A program made the position numbers and the translations under genes. The notes under the pieces are model-generated. The model did no database searches and was not told the origin of the DNA. It was given only the letters and a program-made list of their open reading frames with translations. Of a stretch of 64,000 nucleotides of DNA, positions 41,707 through 52,183 are shown piece after piece. Numbering within the stretch: the stretch's first letter is position 1; the number at the start of each line of letters is the position of its first letter. The stretch is from positions 1 through 64,000 of the forward strand of contig JAKSYS010000075.1 of NCBI GenBank assembly GCA_022925895.1, given 5' to 3'. This stretch comes from Fragilaria crotonensis. Lineage: Eukaryota > Bacillariophyta > Fragilariophyceae > Fragilariales > Fragilariaceae.

Positions 41707-43320
41707 ATGCGCCGGAAGATCTCAATTCTTGATCAAGAGCCTATGATGCAGGTCAACGAACATGAACTAGTTCCTCTTTCGATTGATCAGGACGAAGTCG
41801 TTATCCAGAGCAACGGAAAACCGTTGGATGAACGCATCCTCGATTTGGTTGCCAAGAATCCATCCAAAGTGTATCCTACGCGATTGGTAACCGAATTGGG
41901 TCTTTCACACGATGACGCATCGGCAGAGTTATGCGGGCTCTTGAAGGCTGTCGGAAGTGGAGCATCCTTTCAATTTGAACATTTGGAAAGTGATGTTGTC
42001 ATGTGTTTCTCCTTCCCACCCGATTTCCGCCAGAGAGCCAGACGGAGTCGCGCCCAACACGAGTGGAGTGAACGACTTTGGACGACGGCAGCCTATGTGG
42101 TAAAGGTCTTGAAAATCGTGACAGCGTTTGGATTGATTCTTTCGTTACTTATTGTAACTGTTGCCGGGATGATTGGCCTAGTGGCAGCGTTGGTGGCCAT
42201 GTCTCGAGCCGGCAACAGCGATCATCATCGGAACCAGCTAATGCGACGAATGCGAGATATGTTTTATTCCATGAGGCAATTAATGTGGTGCTACGCGATG
42301 TTTGGACACCATTTGGAAGGTCAAGATCCTTTTGAGTGAAATAGCCTACGATGTTTCTCTCCTAACGTCAATATGCTGTGGAAACTGAGTTCCATGTGGT
42401 TTTGGTTTCGTGCGCAACAACTGTCTCGTCGTCGCAGCTACATGGCCCGATCCTGGGGTCGACTGGTACAGTCTGACTCTGCGGGAGTGGCAAATAGTCT
42501 CGTGCGAGTACAAGGTGAAAACGAAGAAGAGTTGCCATCGTCAAATCGTCTCGAGACGAACGAACATCGGGGATTACTGTCTTTAGCAGTGGAATTCCTG
42601 TTTGGCCCCATTCCCTTTGCACCTGGACCGACAAGTCTCGAGAAGTGGAAGCTACGCGCTGCAGTGATTTTGGAGCAGAGTGCTAGGGATGGCAGTGCAA
42701 CGCTTTCCAGCTTGACACCCTTCTTTGACGATCCTCCAGGTTCCTTGACCGACACCGTAAAAATTCAAGCGAACGGGCTTGCAATCGTGACTCATTTTCA
42801 TGGCATACCGAAGCAAATGGATGACAAAGAGCAACACTTTATTTTTCCAGAGTTGCTCGCGGAGAGCACGCATTCCACCACCTACGAAGAAGGAGCAGAT
42901 TCAGATGATGGTTCTTGGCGAGCACTTTCTATGTTCCTGATATCATACTTTGTCTCCGACGGGTCGACTGCCGTCATCGCTTCAAGAACGACGCTACCGC
43001 CTTACTTTGCTAGGCTCGAAACAATTTCTCACATGCGTGACCATCGGGTCGTTGAATCTGATTGGCGTTTGGTGGCTGACCCTTTCGCTCCGCCCTGGCG
43101 GGGTTTTGAATGACTTCATCCGTAGTGCCGCTATTGTAAATGCACTTCAACGGACAATCATACCAATCCTGCAGTTCTATTCGGTTCTCTTCTTCATCCT
43201 TCCAGCTGGTCGCTTGTTGCTTATTCTCGGATTCAACGCAAAGCTGGAAGCCCGTAATCGGAAGCGTGCCGATTTAGCGCATGCCTTGGGCTGCTGCCCA
43301 TCCAGCATGATGCACAAGTG
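41707..43320 (+). CDS. plant At5g03900-like plastid membrane protein
   Basis: It resembles the conserved plant/algal plastid protein At5g03900 (often annotated as an iron-sulfur biosynthesis family protein; from memory). Blocks in order: KPLDERILDLVAKNPSKVYP and SGASFQFEHLESDVVMCFSF; a membrane helix pair (TAFGLILSLLIVTVAGMIGL); MRQLMWCYAMFGHHLEGQDP; MWFWFRAQQLSRRRSYM; a winged-helix-like SLAVEFLFGPIPFAPGPTSL then KWKLRAAVILEQSARDGSAT; and a last membrane region (FYSVLFFILPAGRLLLILGF). Frame changes near 42332, 42385 and 43010 separate the blocks. The start at 41707 (MRRKISILDQEP) lacks an obvious plastid presequence, so an upstream exon may be missed. The end is uncertain (about 43290-43330), next to the convergent SNM1 gene. 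Confidence 0.5.
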
Positions 43321-43322
43321 CT

Positions 43323-44741
43323 TTAAGGGTTTTGGTGGGATGGAGGTTGAGAATCAATCTCCACAGGTCGCTCCTCGGTTCCGTCTTGCTCATTGGAAAA
43401 AACACCGCTTAATAAGACCTCGAGAGCGGCCTCCACACTTCCATGACATCGGAGTAATGCCCTGTCGGCTGCAGACTGAGTGAAGCCCATGGATTCTAGC
43501 TGCTGCAGCGCTGATTCTGCGGGATCAGACTTGAGCTTCTTCGTCGCTGCCTGTTTAAGCGGCGCTTTCGGAGCTGGCGATGATCGCTTCATGGAAGCAA
43601 AGAAATTTTGTTTCGCCCGCGTGGTATCGACTAAATTTCGAAATCTTGAAACGATCTTGTGACGATCGCTCTCATCTGAGAAAACCGTGGGGATGACCTT
43701 GCGGGGCTTGAGAAAAGTGACAAAGTCAACTAGCTCGGTAAAGGCTGAATGCTCCGAATAGCTCACGAGTCTAATCTCCACTTCTACCCTCTCATTTTGA
43801 TTAGTTTTGTACGACATGGACTTGGTAACAATGGCGTTCTTTTTGTTCCAGTTCGATCCATTGGCCCAACCAGTCGGAAGAAAGGCCACCACCTTGGAGT
43901 ATCGCTTGTGCTCCAGCGCTTCTGCATAATCACGACACGCAGAATAGTTGGGTTGGAAGAAGGGCCACAGTTCACCAGCTAGTCCCATGGGTATGACATG
44001 AATGTCTGTTTCAGAGGTGTCCAAGGTGCACAAGTCCAGTCGTTCCTGGCAACACTCCAACATTTTATATTTTTTCTCTGAAACAAAAATGGGTTGTTGG
44101 GCACGGGCGGCGCACACTCCCAAAGCACTTTCTCTTTTCCGATGGAGTAGCAAGACAGAAGAACCAGAGTTGAGTCGGGGGACTTGATGAGTCGTTCGAC
44201 AACCGTGGCAACCTGGTCCACCGCTTCGGATTGGGGACAAAAATCATGTTTTGGATGTCCATAAGTAGTATCGAGATACACCAAATCAATTTTTCGATTC
44301 TCGACTGCTTCTTTTTAGCAGCGAGTATTCTTTCATTGCAGGCGAGTACCGCATATCTCCACAATGCAGATGATGGTTGCCATCGGGTAGTTTTACAAGC
44401 ACTATGACAGCTCCGGGACAGTGGTTGGCGTCATAGAAAGTTATCTTGGCCTCAGAGTTTTCCATCTCCCATGTCTCTCCGAAGGCATGTTCCCTTACAA
44501 ACTGTGCGGGGACTTGGTGAACGTGAAGTAGCAGGGCAGCGGTGACTGGTGAGCAATGTATCACAGCAGGACCTTGGTACTTGTTGTCGCGAGGCAAACT
44601 TTGATAGTGATCTCCGTGGTAATGAGTGAGAACAAAGGTATTACTGTTGTCTGACGTCTTTCGAAGTAGAGGTCCTCGAAAGGCATCGATAAAGAGATGC
44701 GGGCAACCTTCAATTTCATGACAGTCGTTAGCCGCATTCAT
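43323..44741 (-). CDS. SNM1/PSO2-type DNA cross-link repair nuclease with C-terminal UBA
   Basis: A 5'-exonuclease of the metallo-beta-lactamase/beta-CASP class. The metal motif is FVLTHYHGDHYQSL (HxHxDH), followed by ITFYDANHCPGAVIVLV and the HCGDMR motif. The family signature VYLDTTYGHPKHDF, then LVLLSCYSIGKEKVL, IHVIPMG, and the motif-C region RLVSYSEHSAFTELVDFV with LKPRKVIPTVF complete the catalytic part. The last 60 residues form a UBA domain (ALQQLESMGFTQSAADRALL) not usual in SNM1 proteins. Frame changes near 44310 and 44110 interrupt the middle. The ATG at 44741 is only 12 bp from a Copia LTR, so the original promoter has been moved 5.6 kb away. Confidence 0.85.
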
Positions 44742-44753
44742 CGTCGTTCTTTC

Positions 44754-45105
44754 TGTTGAATATGACTGACGGGAACAGTCATGAGATGACTAACGGACAT
44801 TTGAAGAGTGATGGCGGTTGGGTCACAAACGGAAAGACGTCTAAACGGAAGTCACACGGGAATGAACAGACTCCGACTGTTCAGCGTGTGGGACTCAAGA
44901 ACTATGGTGGATCCCACGTGAGTTGGGCGAAGTTGTCCACGGCCGAACGAAACGAAATTATGGAATGGAAGCGAGACGATTAGATAGTCTCACTTTAATT
45001 TAATTTTCCGGTTTACAAGCGATTTGACCTCCCAGTAGTTATCGCAGTACTGCACCGTTGTCTGATTGACACGCAGGTACTGGCGCTAATACTGTGGTCT
45101 CAACA
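44754..45105 (+). repeat. 5' LTR of the Copia element
   Basis: 352 bp, TG...CA ends with 6-bp inverted termini, identical by eye to the 3' LTR. It lies 12 bp upstream of the SNM1 start codon in opposite orientation. Confidence 0.95.
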
Positions 45106-45155
45106 AAATTAAATTAAAGCCAGAACTCTCGCAAGAATTAAAGGATTCATGCAAG

Positions 45156-48100
45156 ATGTCGGCCTCTACAAGTAAGGTGGAAAAAGCTGACAGCGCAACA
45201 AAGGACAAGGGGACTGGAGAAGCCAAGAAGAAGGGCGGCCAGGTCTCAAGGTTCTCTAGCCGTATCTCCGTTCCTATCACGAAGTTTGAAGGAGCATGTG
45301 ATGGCCTTAAGGGTCATATCTACGATTGTACCGATGCGAAGCAAGCAGACCTTTTCATCAAGACCACGTCGGCGATCTCAACATATGTCGCAACCAACTT
45401 CAGCAAGTTTGGTGCAGATATTAGTATCGCTGTGGAAACCCTATCGCTTCCAATCTTTGACGATCCAGTGGACCCGCCAGCTGACGCGAGCGAAACCAGG
45501 AAGAGGATGTGGGCCAAGGAAGTTGACGATTATATGAAGCGTATTGGAGCTCTAGCTGAAAACATCAGGGCAATGTACTCCCTTGTTTGGGGACAGTGTT
45601 CTGATATCATGCAACAGAAGATAGAAGCATGTGACGGGTTCAAGGAGATGAACATGAGGCGCGATGGTTTGAAACTGCTCGAAACCATCAAGAACTTATC
45701 ATACCAGTATCAGAGTCAAAAATACGTCGCGCAGTCTCTCCTCGAAGCGAAGAAGAGATTTCTCAACTGCTCTCAGGGTCGTACTGTAACCGTCAAGGAA
45801 TATCAAACGAAATTCAAGAACTTGTACGACGTGATCAAGTACACCGGCGGGACCATGGTTGATCCTGCCATTGAGAAGATTGAACTGGGGAATCGGAAGA
45901 AGGAGGATCTCAGCGAGGAAGAACAAGCCACCATTACGCACAACGCTGAGGAACGCATGCTGGCCATGGCCTTCATCATCGGAGCAGATAAGGCACGTTT
46001 CAGTCACCTCATGGAGAATCTGGAAAACGATTTTTTGCAAGGTCACGACAACTTTCCAACTGACCTCAACATGGCTTACAACCTGCTGAGCAACTGGAAG
46101 CAGCACGTGGATGTCAACTACGTGAAGAACGCAGGAGCTACTGGAGAAGTATCTTTCGTCAACACCGATGCCACGAAGAAAGACAAGACGCCAAGGGCAC
46201 AGATCACATGTCACCGATGCAGGCAAAAGGGACACTATGCTAGTGAATGCGACAATGAAAGGGTTGTGGATGACAAGCCAAAAGATGCCAAAGCCAAGAG
46301 CCAAACTGGAACAACGCTGCTCACCGATGGGGCACATGAATACGACGCAGATTTCCTCGACGATCAGCCAGATTATGACGATTTCCAATTCGTAAATCAT
46401 GACGAGACTGGTGTCGCAATGCAGATTGGAAAGGACGGACGATTGCCACAGACATGGATTTTGCTCGACAATCAGTCCACTGTCGATGTGTTCTGCAACA
46501 AGAAGATGCTGACGAACATTCGTGAACACACAAACGCCATGGATATTCACTGTAATGCCGGAATAACCAGCACTAAGTGGATCGGCGATCTGAAAGGATA
46601 CGGAACTGTATGGTACAACCCGAGCGGAATTGCAAACATCCTATCTCTCTCTCGTGTCAAGGAACATGGATACCGCGTGACATTTGATACCTCCGATGGG
46701 AATGCCTTTCACGTACATAAATTGGATGGTGATGTTCGGGTCTTCGCGCAGTCTGCCAAGGGGCTATATTACTTTGATGTTGGCAAGCACAACAAAGAGG
46801 TGAGCCTTATCAACACAGTAGCCGATAACGCTACTAAATATTCTGAGCGGGACTACTCGAAGGCTCAATTGGCGCGCTCAGTGCAGAAGATCATCGGACG
46901 GCCAAGCACCAGAACGTTCATATCCATCGTCGAAAAGAACTTGCTCCCTAATTGTCCTGTGACTCGAGATGACATAATTGCCGCGGAACGTATCTTTGGA
47001 CCCGACATCGGGTCATTGAAAGGGAAAACAGTACAAAAACGTCCAGACCCTGTGAAGGTGGACTACGCAAATATCCCAGGATCTATTATGTCGCGGTACC
47101 AAAAGGTCGTGTTGGCCGGCGACATTATGTTTGTCAACAAATTGCCATTTTTCATGACAATATCCCGACACATAAAATTCAGCACTGCGGAGCTACTCGT
47201 CAATCGTCAAATCGAAACGATTTTCAACGCAACCAAACGAGTGCATCAGCACTACCTGAAGCGCGGTTTCAAAATCACCAGCCTCCTAATGGATGGCGAA
47301 TTCGACATCGAGGGATATCGAGGTGATCTATCAACAATCGGTATCACTCTAAACGCCGTCGCCGCGAACGAACACGTCCCCGAAATTGAGCGTCACATAC
47401 GCGTCATTAAGGAACGTGCACGCAGCGTTGTCAACATGCTGCCTTTCGAAGCCATTCCTGCCCGTATGATCGTCGAGCTTATATACTACTGCTGCTTTTG
47501 GTTGAACAGTTTCCCGGCAAACGGTGGCATCTCCGATACGATGAGTCCACGCGCAATCGTTGTCGGTTCAACCATCGACTACAACAACCACGTCAAACTT
47601 GAGTTTGGACAATACGTCCAAACACACGAACCACACAACAACAGCATGCAGACTCGCACGGTTGGAGCTCTCGCCCTTCGTCCCACCGGAAATGAACAAG
47701 GTGGTCACTATTTTTTCAGCCTGACGACAGGTCGCCGACTCAACCGCAATCACTGGACATCCGTGCCCATGCCCGCGGAAGTAATCGAACGCGTCCACGA
47801 ACTCGCCAAACAGGCACCAGGTACCCCCATGCTTGAGTTTGCCAATCGCGCAGGAGTGCCTTTTGATGAAGACGATCTACAGGACGATATGATCTTTCCC
47901 GAAGATAATGAGCATGACGACGACGATACTGAATTCGATCCCAACGACGCCGTTGAAATCGCAGGAGTGAATGAGGATGAAGACGACGAAGCAACAGCCG
48001 ACGAAGACGAAGACGAAGATAACGAGGGGGGCGACGACGAGGACGATGAACGATTCGTCGAAGCAAACGACGACGACAATGAACAACTCGCCGACGAGGA

Positions 48101-50270
48101 CGATGAACAAATCGTCGAAGCAAACGACGACGACAATTTCGACGAGGACGATGAACAAATCGTCGAAGCAAACGACGACGACAATGAACAACTCGTCGAA
48201 GCAAACAACGACGATAATGAACAACTCGTCGAAGCAAACGATGAACAACTCGTCGAAGCAAACGATGTTGAAAACGTCGAAGACAATCTCGAAGCTGACA
48301 TGGATGAAGCCTACGGACCTCGAACAAGTGGACACAACCTGCGACCCCGTAAGCCCAGGGACTATGCACACATCCACACAATTCTCGAATCAACCGTCAT
48401 GACACAACACAGTGTGAAGAAAGGACTAAAACTATTTGGAGAGAAGGGGATCGACGCTGTCATGAAAGAGCTCGATCAACTACATACTCGAAAGGTGCTG
48501 AAGCCAAAGAAGAACCTGAATTGCAAGGAGAGAAGGGATTCTCTCCAATACTTGATGTTTCTCAAAGAGAAACGTAATGGAGTAATCAAAGCACGCGGAT
48601 GCGCAGACGGACGAAAGCAGCGCGAATTCACAACGAAGGAAGAGGCAAGTTCGCCAACAGTTGCCATTGAATCGGTGATGCTGTCATGTGCCATCGATGC
48701 CAGAGAACGGCGTGACGTCGCAACTGTTGATCTTCCTGGAGCTTTCATGCAAGCAGACATGGAAGATACAGTACACATGAAGTTGGAGGGCAAGATGGCC
48801 GAACTTCTTGTGCGATGCGATCCTAAATTATACCGCAGGTATGTTCAAACTGAGAACGGAAAAGAAGTACTGTATGTACAACTCGAGAAGGCGCTATATG
48901 GAACTCTCAAGGCGGCGCTACTGTTTTGGAGACGACTGAGCGCACAACTGATGAAATGGGGTTTCAAGCTCAACCCATATGATAGCTGTGTCGCGAATAA
49001 AATGATTGACGGGAGCCAGTGTACCATCCTTTGGCATGTGGATGACCTGAAGATCTCGCATAAGGATCCGAATGTGGTTACCGACATAATCACAATGTTG
49101 GAGTCGGAATTTGGGAACGAAGCGCCTTTAACTATCACTCGTGGAAAAGTTCATGACTATCTTGGGATGACCATCGATTTCAGCATTGATGGAAAGGTCA
49201 TGTTCACGATGATTGATTACATCAGAGGAATGTTGGAGGAACTACCCGTCGACTTCAATGGTACAGCTCCAAACCCCGCAAGCCCAAAACTTTTCGATGT
49301 GGATCAGGATGCGGCGCAATTGTCTAAGAGTTTGGCAACCCTTTTCCATCACAATGTCGCGAAATTGCTGTTCCTCTGCAAAAGGGCTCGGCCAGATGTG
49401 CAAACAGCCACTGCTTTCCTATGCACTCGCGTTAAAGGTCCTGATAGCGACGACTATAAGAAGCTGCGCAGAGTGATGCAATACCTTCGGTCGACAGCGT
49501 ACATGCCGCTTACGCTCGAGGCGGACGACATGTGTTTGATCAAATGGTGGGTGGATGCATCATTTGCGGTTCATCCTGATATGAAGGGTCATACAGGAGG
49601 AATGATGACGCTTGGCAAGGGAGCCATGTACGGTACATCTACTCGCCACAAGATCAACACGAGAAGCTCTACGGAATCAGAGCTGGTGTCCGTTCACGAC
49701 ATCATGCCGCAAGTGTTGTGGACAAGGTACTTTCTTGAGGCTCAAGGTTACGATGTGAAGGACTCAGTTATCCATCAAGATAACAAGAGCACTATTCTAT
49801 TGGCTGAGAACGGCAAGGCTTCGAGCAGTAAGCGAACCCGACATATCAACATTCGATATTTCTTCGTGAAGGACAGGATTGCATCTGGCGATGTTACAGT
49901 TACTTACTGTCCAACAGAGAAAATGATTGCGGACTATTTTACAAAACCTCTACAGGGTGCGCTGTTCCTTAAGATGCGAAACGAGATTATGAATGTCAAT
50001 CCTGACCACTTAGACTACGCGCTCGAGGATTGCAGGAGTGTGTTGAATATGACTGACGGGAACAGTCATGAGATGACTAACGGACATTTGAAGAGTGATG
50101 GCGGTTGGGTCACAAACGGAAAGACGTCTAAACGGAAGTCACACGGGAATGAACAGACTCCGACTGTTCAGCGTGTGGGACTCAAGAACTATGGTGGATC
50201 CCACGTGAGTTGGGCGAAGTTGTCCACGGCCGAACGAAACGAAATTATGGAATGGAAGCGAGACGATTAG
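45156..50270 (+). CDS. Copia gag-pol polyprotein
   Basis: 1704 residues. Parts: gag with a CCHC zinc knuckle (CHRCRQKGHYASEC, about residue 350), an aspartic-protease-like region (about 430-560), an integrase-like region (about 610-860), an acidic linker with tandem units such as EQIVEANDDDN (about 930-1050), reverse transcriptase (about 1130-1370) and RNase H (about 1460-1610). The last 76 residues are encoded in the 3' LTR, and the 5' LTR carries the same short reading frame. It looks whole. Confidence 0.93.
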   Translation: MSASTSKVEKADSATKDKGTGEAKKKGGQVSRFSSRISVPITKFEGACDGLKGHIYDCTDAKQADLFIKTTSAISTYVATNFSKFGADISIAVETLSLPIFDDPVDPPADASETRKRMWAKEVDDYMKRIGALAENIRAMYSLVWGQCSDIMQQKIEACDGFKEMNMRRDGLKLLETIKNLSYQYQSQKYVAQSLLEAKKRFLNCSQGRTVTVKEYQTKFKNLYDVIKYTGGTMVDPAIEKIELGNRKKEDLSEEEQATITHNAEERMLAMAFIIGADKARFSHLMENLENDFLQGHDNFPTDLNMAYNLLSNWKQHVDVNYVKNAGATGEVSFVNTDATKKDKTPRAQITCHRCRQKGHYASECDNERVVDDKPKDAKAKSQTGTTLLTDGAHEYDADFLDDQPDYDDFQFVNHDETGVAMQIGKDGRLPQTWILLDNQSTVDVFCNKKMLTNIREHTNAMDIHCNAGITSTKWIGDLKGYGTVWYNPSGIANILSLSRVKEHGYRVTFDTSDGNAFHVHKLDGDVRVFAQSAKGLYYFDVGKHNKEVSLINTVADNATKYSERDYSKAQLARSVQKIIGRPSTRTFISIVEKNLLPNCPVTRDDIIAAERIFGPDIGSLKGKTVQKRPDPVKVDYANIPGSIMSRYQKVVLAGDIMFVNKLPFFMTISRHIKFSTAELLVNRQIETIFNATKRVHQHYLKRGFKITSLLMDGEFDIEGYRGDLSTIGITLNAVAANEHVPEIERHIRVIKERARSVVNMLPFEAIPARMIVELIYYCCFWLNSFPANGGISDTMSPRAIVVGSTIDYNNHVKLEFGQYVQTHEPHNNSMQTRTVGALALRPTGNEQGGHYFFSLTTGRRLNRNHWTSVPMPAEVIERVHELAKQAPGTPMLEFANRAGVPFDEDDLQDDMIFPEDNEHDDDDTEFDPNDAVEIAGVNEDEDDEATADEDEDEDNEGGDDEDDERFVEANDDDNEQLADEDDEQIVEANDDDNFDEDDEQIVEANDDDNEQLVEANNDDNEQLVEANDEQLVEANDVENVEDNLEADMDEAYGPRTSGHNLRPRKPRDYAHIHTILESTVMTQHSVKKGLKLFGEKGIDAVMKELDQLHTRKVLKPKKNLNCKERRDSLQYLMFLKEKRNGVIKARGCADGRKQREFTTKEEASSPTVAIESVMLSCAIDARERRDVATVDLPGAFMQADMEDTVHMKLEGKMAELLVRCDPKLYRRYVQTENGKEVLYVQLEKALYGTLKAALLFWRRLSAQLMKWGFKLNPYDSCVANKMIDGSQCTILWHVDDLKISHKDPNVVTDIITMLESEFGNEAPLTITRGKVHDYLGMTIDFSIDGKVMFTMIDYIRGMLEELPVDFNGTAPNPASPKLFDVDQDAAQLSKSLATLFHHNVAKLLFLCKRARPDVQTATAFLCTRVKGPDSDDYKKLRRVMQYLRSTAYMPLTLEADDMCLIKWWVDASFAVHPDMKGHTGGMMTLGKGAMYGTSTRHKINTRSSTESELVSVHDIMPQVLWTRYFLEAQGYDVKDSVIHQDNKSTILLAENGKASSSKRTRHINIRYFFVKDRIASGDVTVTYCPTEKMIADYFTKPLQGALFLKMRNEIMNVNPDHLDYALEDCRSVLNMTDGNSHEMTNGHLKSDGGWVTNGKTSKRKSHGNEQTPTVQRVGLKNYGGSHVSWAKLSTAERNEIMEWKRDD

Positions 50271-50392
50271 ATAGTCTCACTTTAATTTAATTTTCCGGTT
50301 TACAAGCGATTTGACCTCCCAGTAGTTATCGCAGTACTGCACCGTTGTCTGATTGACACGCAGGTACTGGCGCTAATACTGTGGTCTCAACA
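50041..50392 (+). repeat. 3' LTR of the Copia element
   Basis: 352 bp, identical by eye to the LTR at 44754-45105, followed by the CTTTC target duplication. Confidence 0.95.
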
Positions 50393-50397
50393 CTTTC

Positions 50398-50892
50398 TGA
50401 CTGAAGATCGAGAGTCGAGATGTAGAACTCCCTCCACCCGGGACTGAACCAGATTCGTGATCTGAGGGATGGAGGGTGGAGGGTGCACTATTCGAGTAAC
50501 AGCGTACTGTAGTACTGGTACCGCCTCTGATTTTGGACGAGAACGCGTAGAAACATATGCACACGCAAATACTTCTACTAGGTACTAGTACAGTGGTACA
50601 GATATCTGTACTGTTGTACTTGCACTCCTTGCACAAAGTGCGAAGTCCCTGGTTCGTACTCCAATGCTGGAGTACTGTACACTTTTTGTGAGTACTGGTA
50701 CTAGTACCACGAACACCGAACACTGTGGAGTGCTACTACTGGGAGTAATACAAAAGTACACTTCACAAGTGATAACGGGGTGCAATCATGTAAACGAACC
50801 AAGTACGTGGTGGCCATCAGCATCATCACTGCCAAACATCACTTTCTGCACACCGAATCAGTCAGATCACCATTATCGACACCGAGTAGACC
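50398..50892. other. GTAC-rich spacer upstream of the AKR gene
   Basis: No gene supported. 50510-50760 is dense in GTAC words (TACTGGTACTAGTACCACG). Together with the 12 bp on the other side of the Copia it made up the original spacer between divergent SNM1 and AKR genes (about 0.5 kb). Confidence 0.5.
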
Positions 50893-52149
50893 ATGGCGAC
50901 GATTCGACGATTATTTGCAGTATCTACATTGTTTGCATCGACCATCGCCTTTCAAATACCTCCGTCGATAGAACGATCAACATGCTTGAAAGCCAAATCT
51001 GCCGATGAATTGAGTCGTCGAGACGTCATAGATCGATTTGCGGCGGCAAGCATGACCACAGCGTCTGGCTTGATGATTCCTAAGAATGCCGCGTCGGCTG
51101 AAGAATTATCTCCTGCAGTTGTGGTTCCCAAAATTAAACTTGGAGCTAGTTCCCTGGAAGTATCCCGCACCATTCAAGGGCATTGGCAACTAGCTGGAGG
51201 ACACGGAAAGTACAAAGAAACCGATGCCATTGCCAACATGGAAGCTCATTTAGCGGCTGGTATAAACACATTGGACACGGCGGATATTTACGGCCCCTCC
51301 GAGCTTATCGTCGGAAAGTTCGCCAAGAGCAATCCGTCCGCTGTCCCTCTCACAAAGTTTTGCTGCTTTCGCTTCCTGGACGAAATTGATCGAGCTGAAG
51401 TCCGCAGTCGCATCCAAAAGTCCTGCGAACGATTGCAGGTTTCGAAACTGCCTCTAGTACAGTTCTTCTGGTCCAATTACAAAGAACCTAATTACATTAA
51501 CGTTGCTCTGTGGTTGACGGAACTTAAGGATGAAGGTCTCATTCAAGAGATCGGTGCTACCAACTTCGATCTGAAGCATTTGCAAGAGTTGAAAAACGCT
51601 GGCGTGCCACTCGTGTCGCATCAAGTGCAGCTGTCGGCACTCGACCGACGACCTGTTCAGTCAGGCATGGCAGACTGGTGTCTCGAGAACAACGTTAGTT
51701 TGATTGGATTTGGAACTGTTGGAAGCGGTATTCTGTCTAGCCTCTACTTGGGTAAGAGTGCTCCGACAAACAACGAATTGAACACACCAAGTTTGAGAAT
51801 GTACAGTAGTACGGCTGGCCGATTCGGTGAATGGAAACTTGTTCAGGAGCTTTTACAAACGATGGACGTGATTTCCAAAGAAGTGCGCGACGATGGACGC
51901 TGTGCCGAATGCAGTATTGCGAACATTGCTCAACGCTACGTCCTAGAGACACCAGCGGTGGCGGCCGTCCTAATTGGAGTTCGCAATCAAGATCACATTG
52001 CCGAAAATGTTCGGACGCATGCCTTCACTTTAACCCAGGCGGAACGAGATGCAATTGACGCTGTCGTCGCCAAACGAAAGGGACCGCAAGGTGATGTCTG
52101 GGATATCGAACGAGGCGCTCTGGCTGATATGCAAGTGAAGAAGGAGTGA
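50893..52149 (+). CDS. plastid-targeted aldo/keto reductase family protein
   Basis: 418 residues, no intron. The N-terminus is a signal peptide ending FASTIAFQIPP (Ala-Phe type plastid motif). A second signal follows with twin Arg (SRRDVIDRFAAASMTTASGL... ending NAASA), which suggests thylakoid-lumen delivery. The (beta/alpha)8 domain has the Asp and Tyr of INTLDTADIYG and a Lys in VPLTKFCCF. At the place of the usual catalytic His (QxHW) it reads LVQFFWSNY, so the His is replaced by Phe. Later blocks include IQEIGATNFDLKHLQEL, SHQVQLSALDRRPVQSGM and AVLIGVRNQDHIAENV. It belongs to a bacterial-like AKR group. Whether it reduces aldehydes is open given the missing His. Confidence 0.78.
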   Translation: MATIRRLFAVSTLFASTIAFQIPPSIERSTCLKAKSADELSRRDVIDRFAAASMTTASGLMIPKNAASAEELSPAVVVPKIKLGASSLEVSRTIQGHWQLAGGHGKYKETDAIANMEAHLAAGINTLDTADIYGPSELIVGKFAKSNPSAVPLTKFCCFRFLDEIDRAEVRSRIQKSCERLQVSKLPLVQFFWSNYKEPNYINVALWLTELKDEGLIQEIGATNFDLKHLQELKNAGVPLVSHQVQLSALDRRPVQSGMADWCLENNVSLIGFGTVGSGILSSLYLGKSAPTNNELNTPSLRMYSSTAGRFGEWKLVQELLQTMDVISKEVRDDGRCAECSIANIAQRYVLETPAVAAVLIGVRNQDHIAENVRTHAFTLTQAERDAIDAVVAKRKGPQGDVWDIERGALADMQVKKE

Positions 52150-52183
52150 TTACTCAAACACTACCACGCTAGCTACCAATCAA

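Larger units (their letters stand above)
44754..50392 (+). mobile_element. Ty1/Copia LTR retrotransposon, looks whole, very young
   Basis: 5639 bp, flanked by the 5-bp target duplication CTTTC (44749-44753 and 50393-50397). The LTRs (352 bp each) start TGTTGA and end TCAACA and look identical. One long plus-strand ORF fills the interior and ends inside the 3' LTR. Domain order gag - protease - integrase region - reverse transcriptase - RNase H places it in Copia, like the CoDi lineages of diatoms. I see no break. Identical LTRs mean a recent insertion. Confidence 0.95.

Noticed and set aside
47740-48393. Minus-strand Ser-rich and Arg-rich open frames
   Set aside because: Shadows of the acidic linker of the Copia polyprotein.
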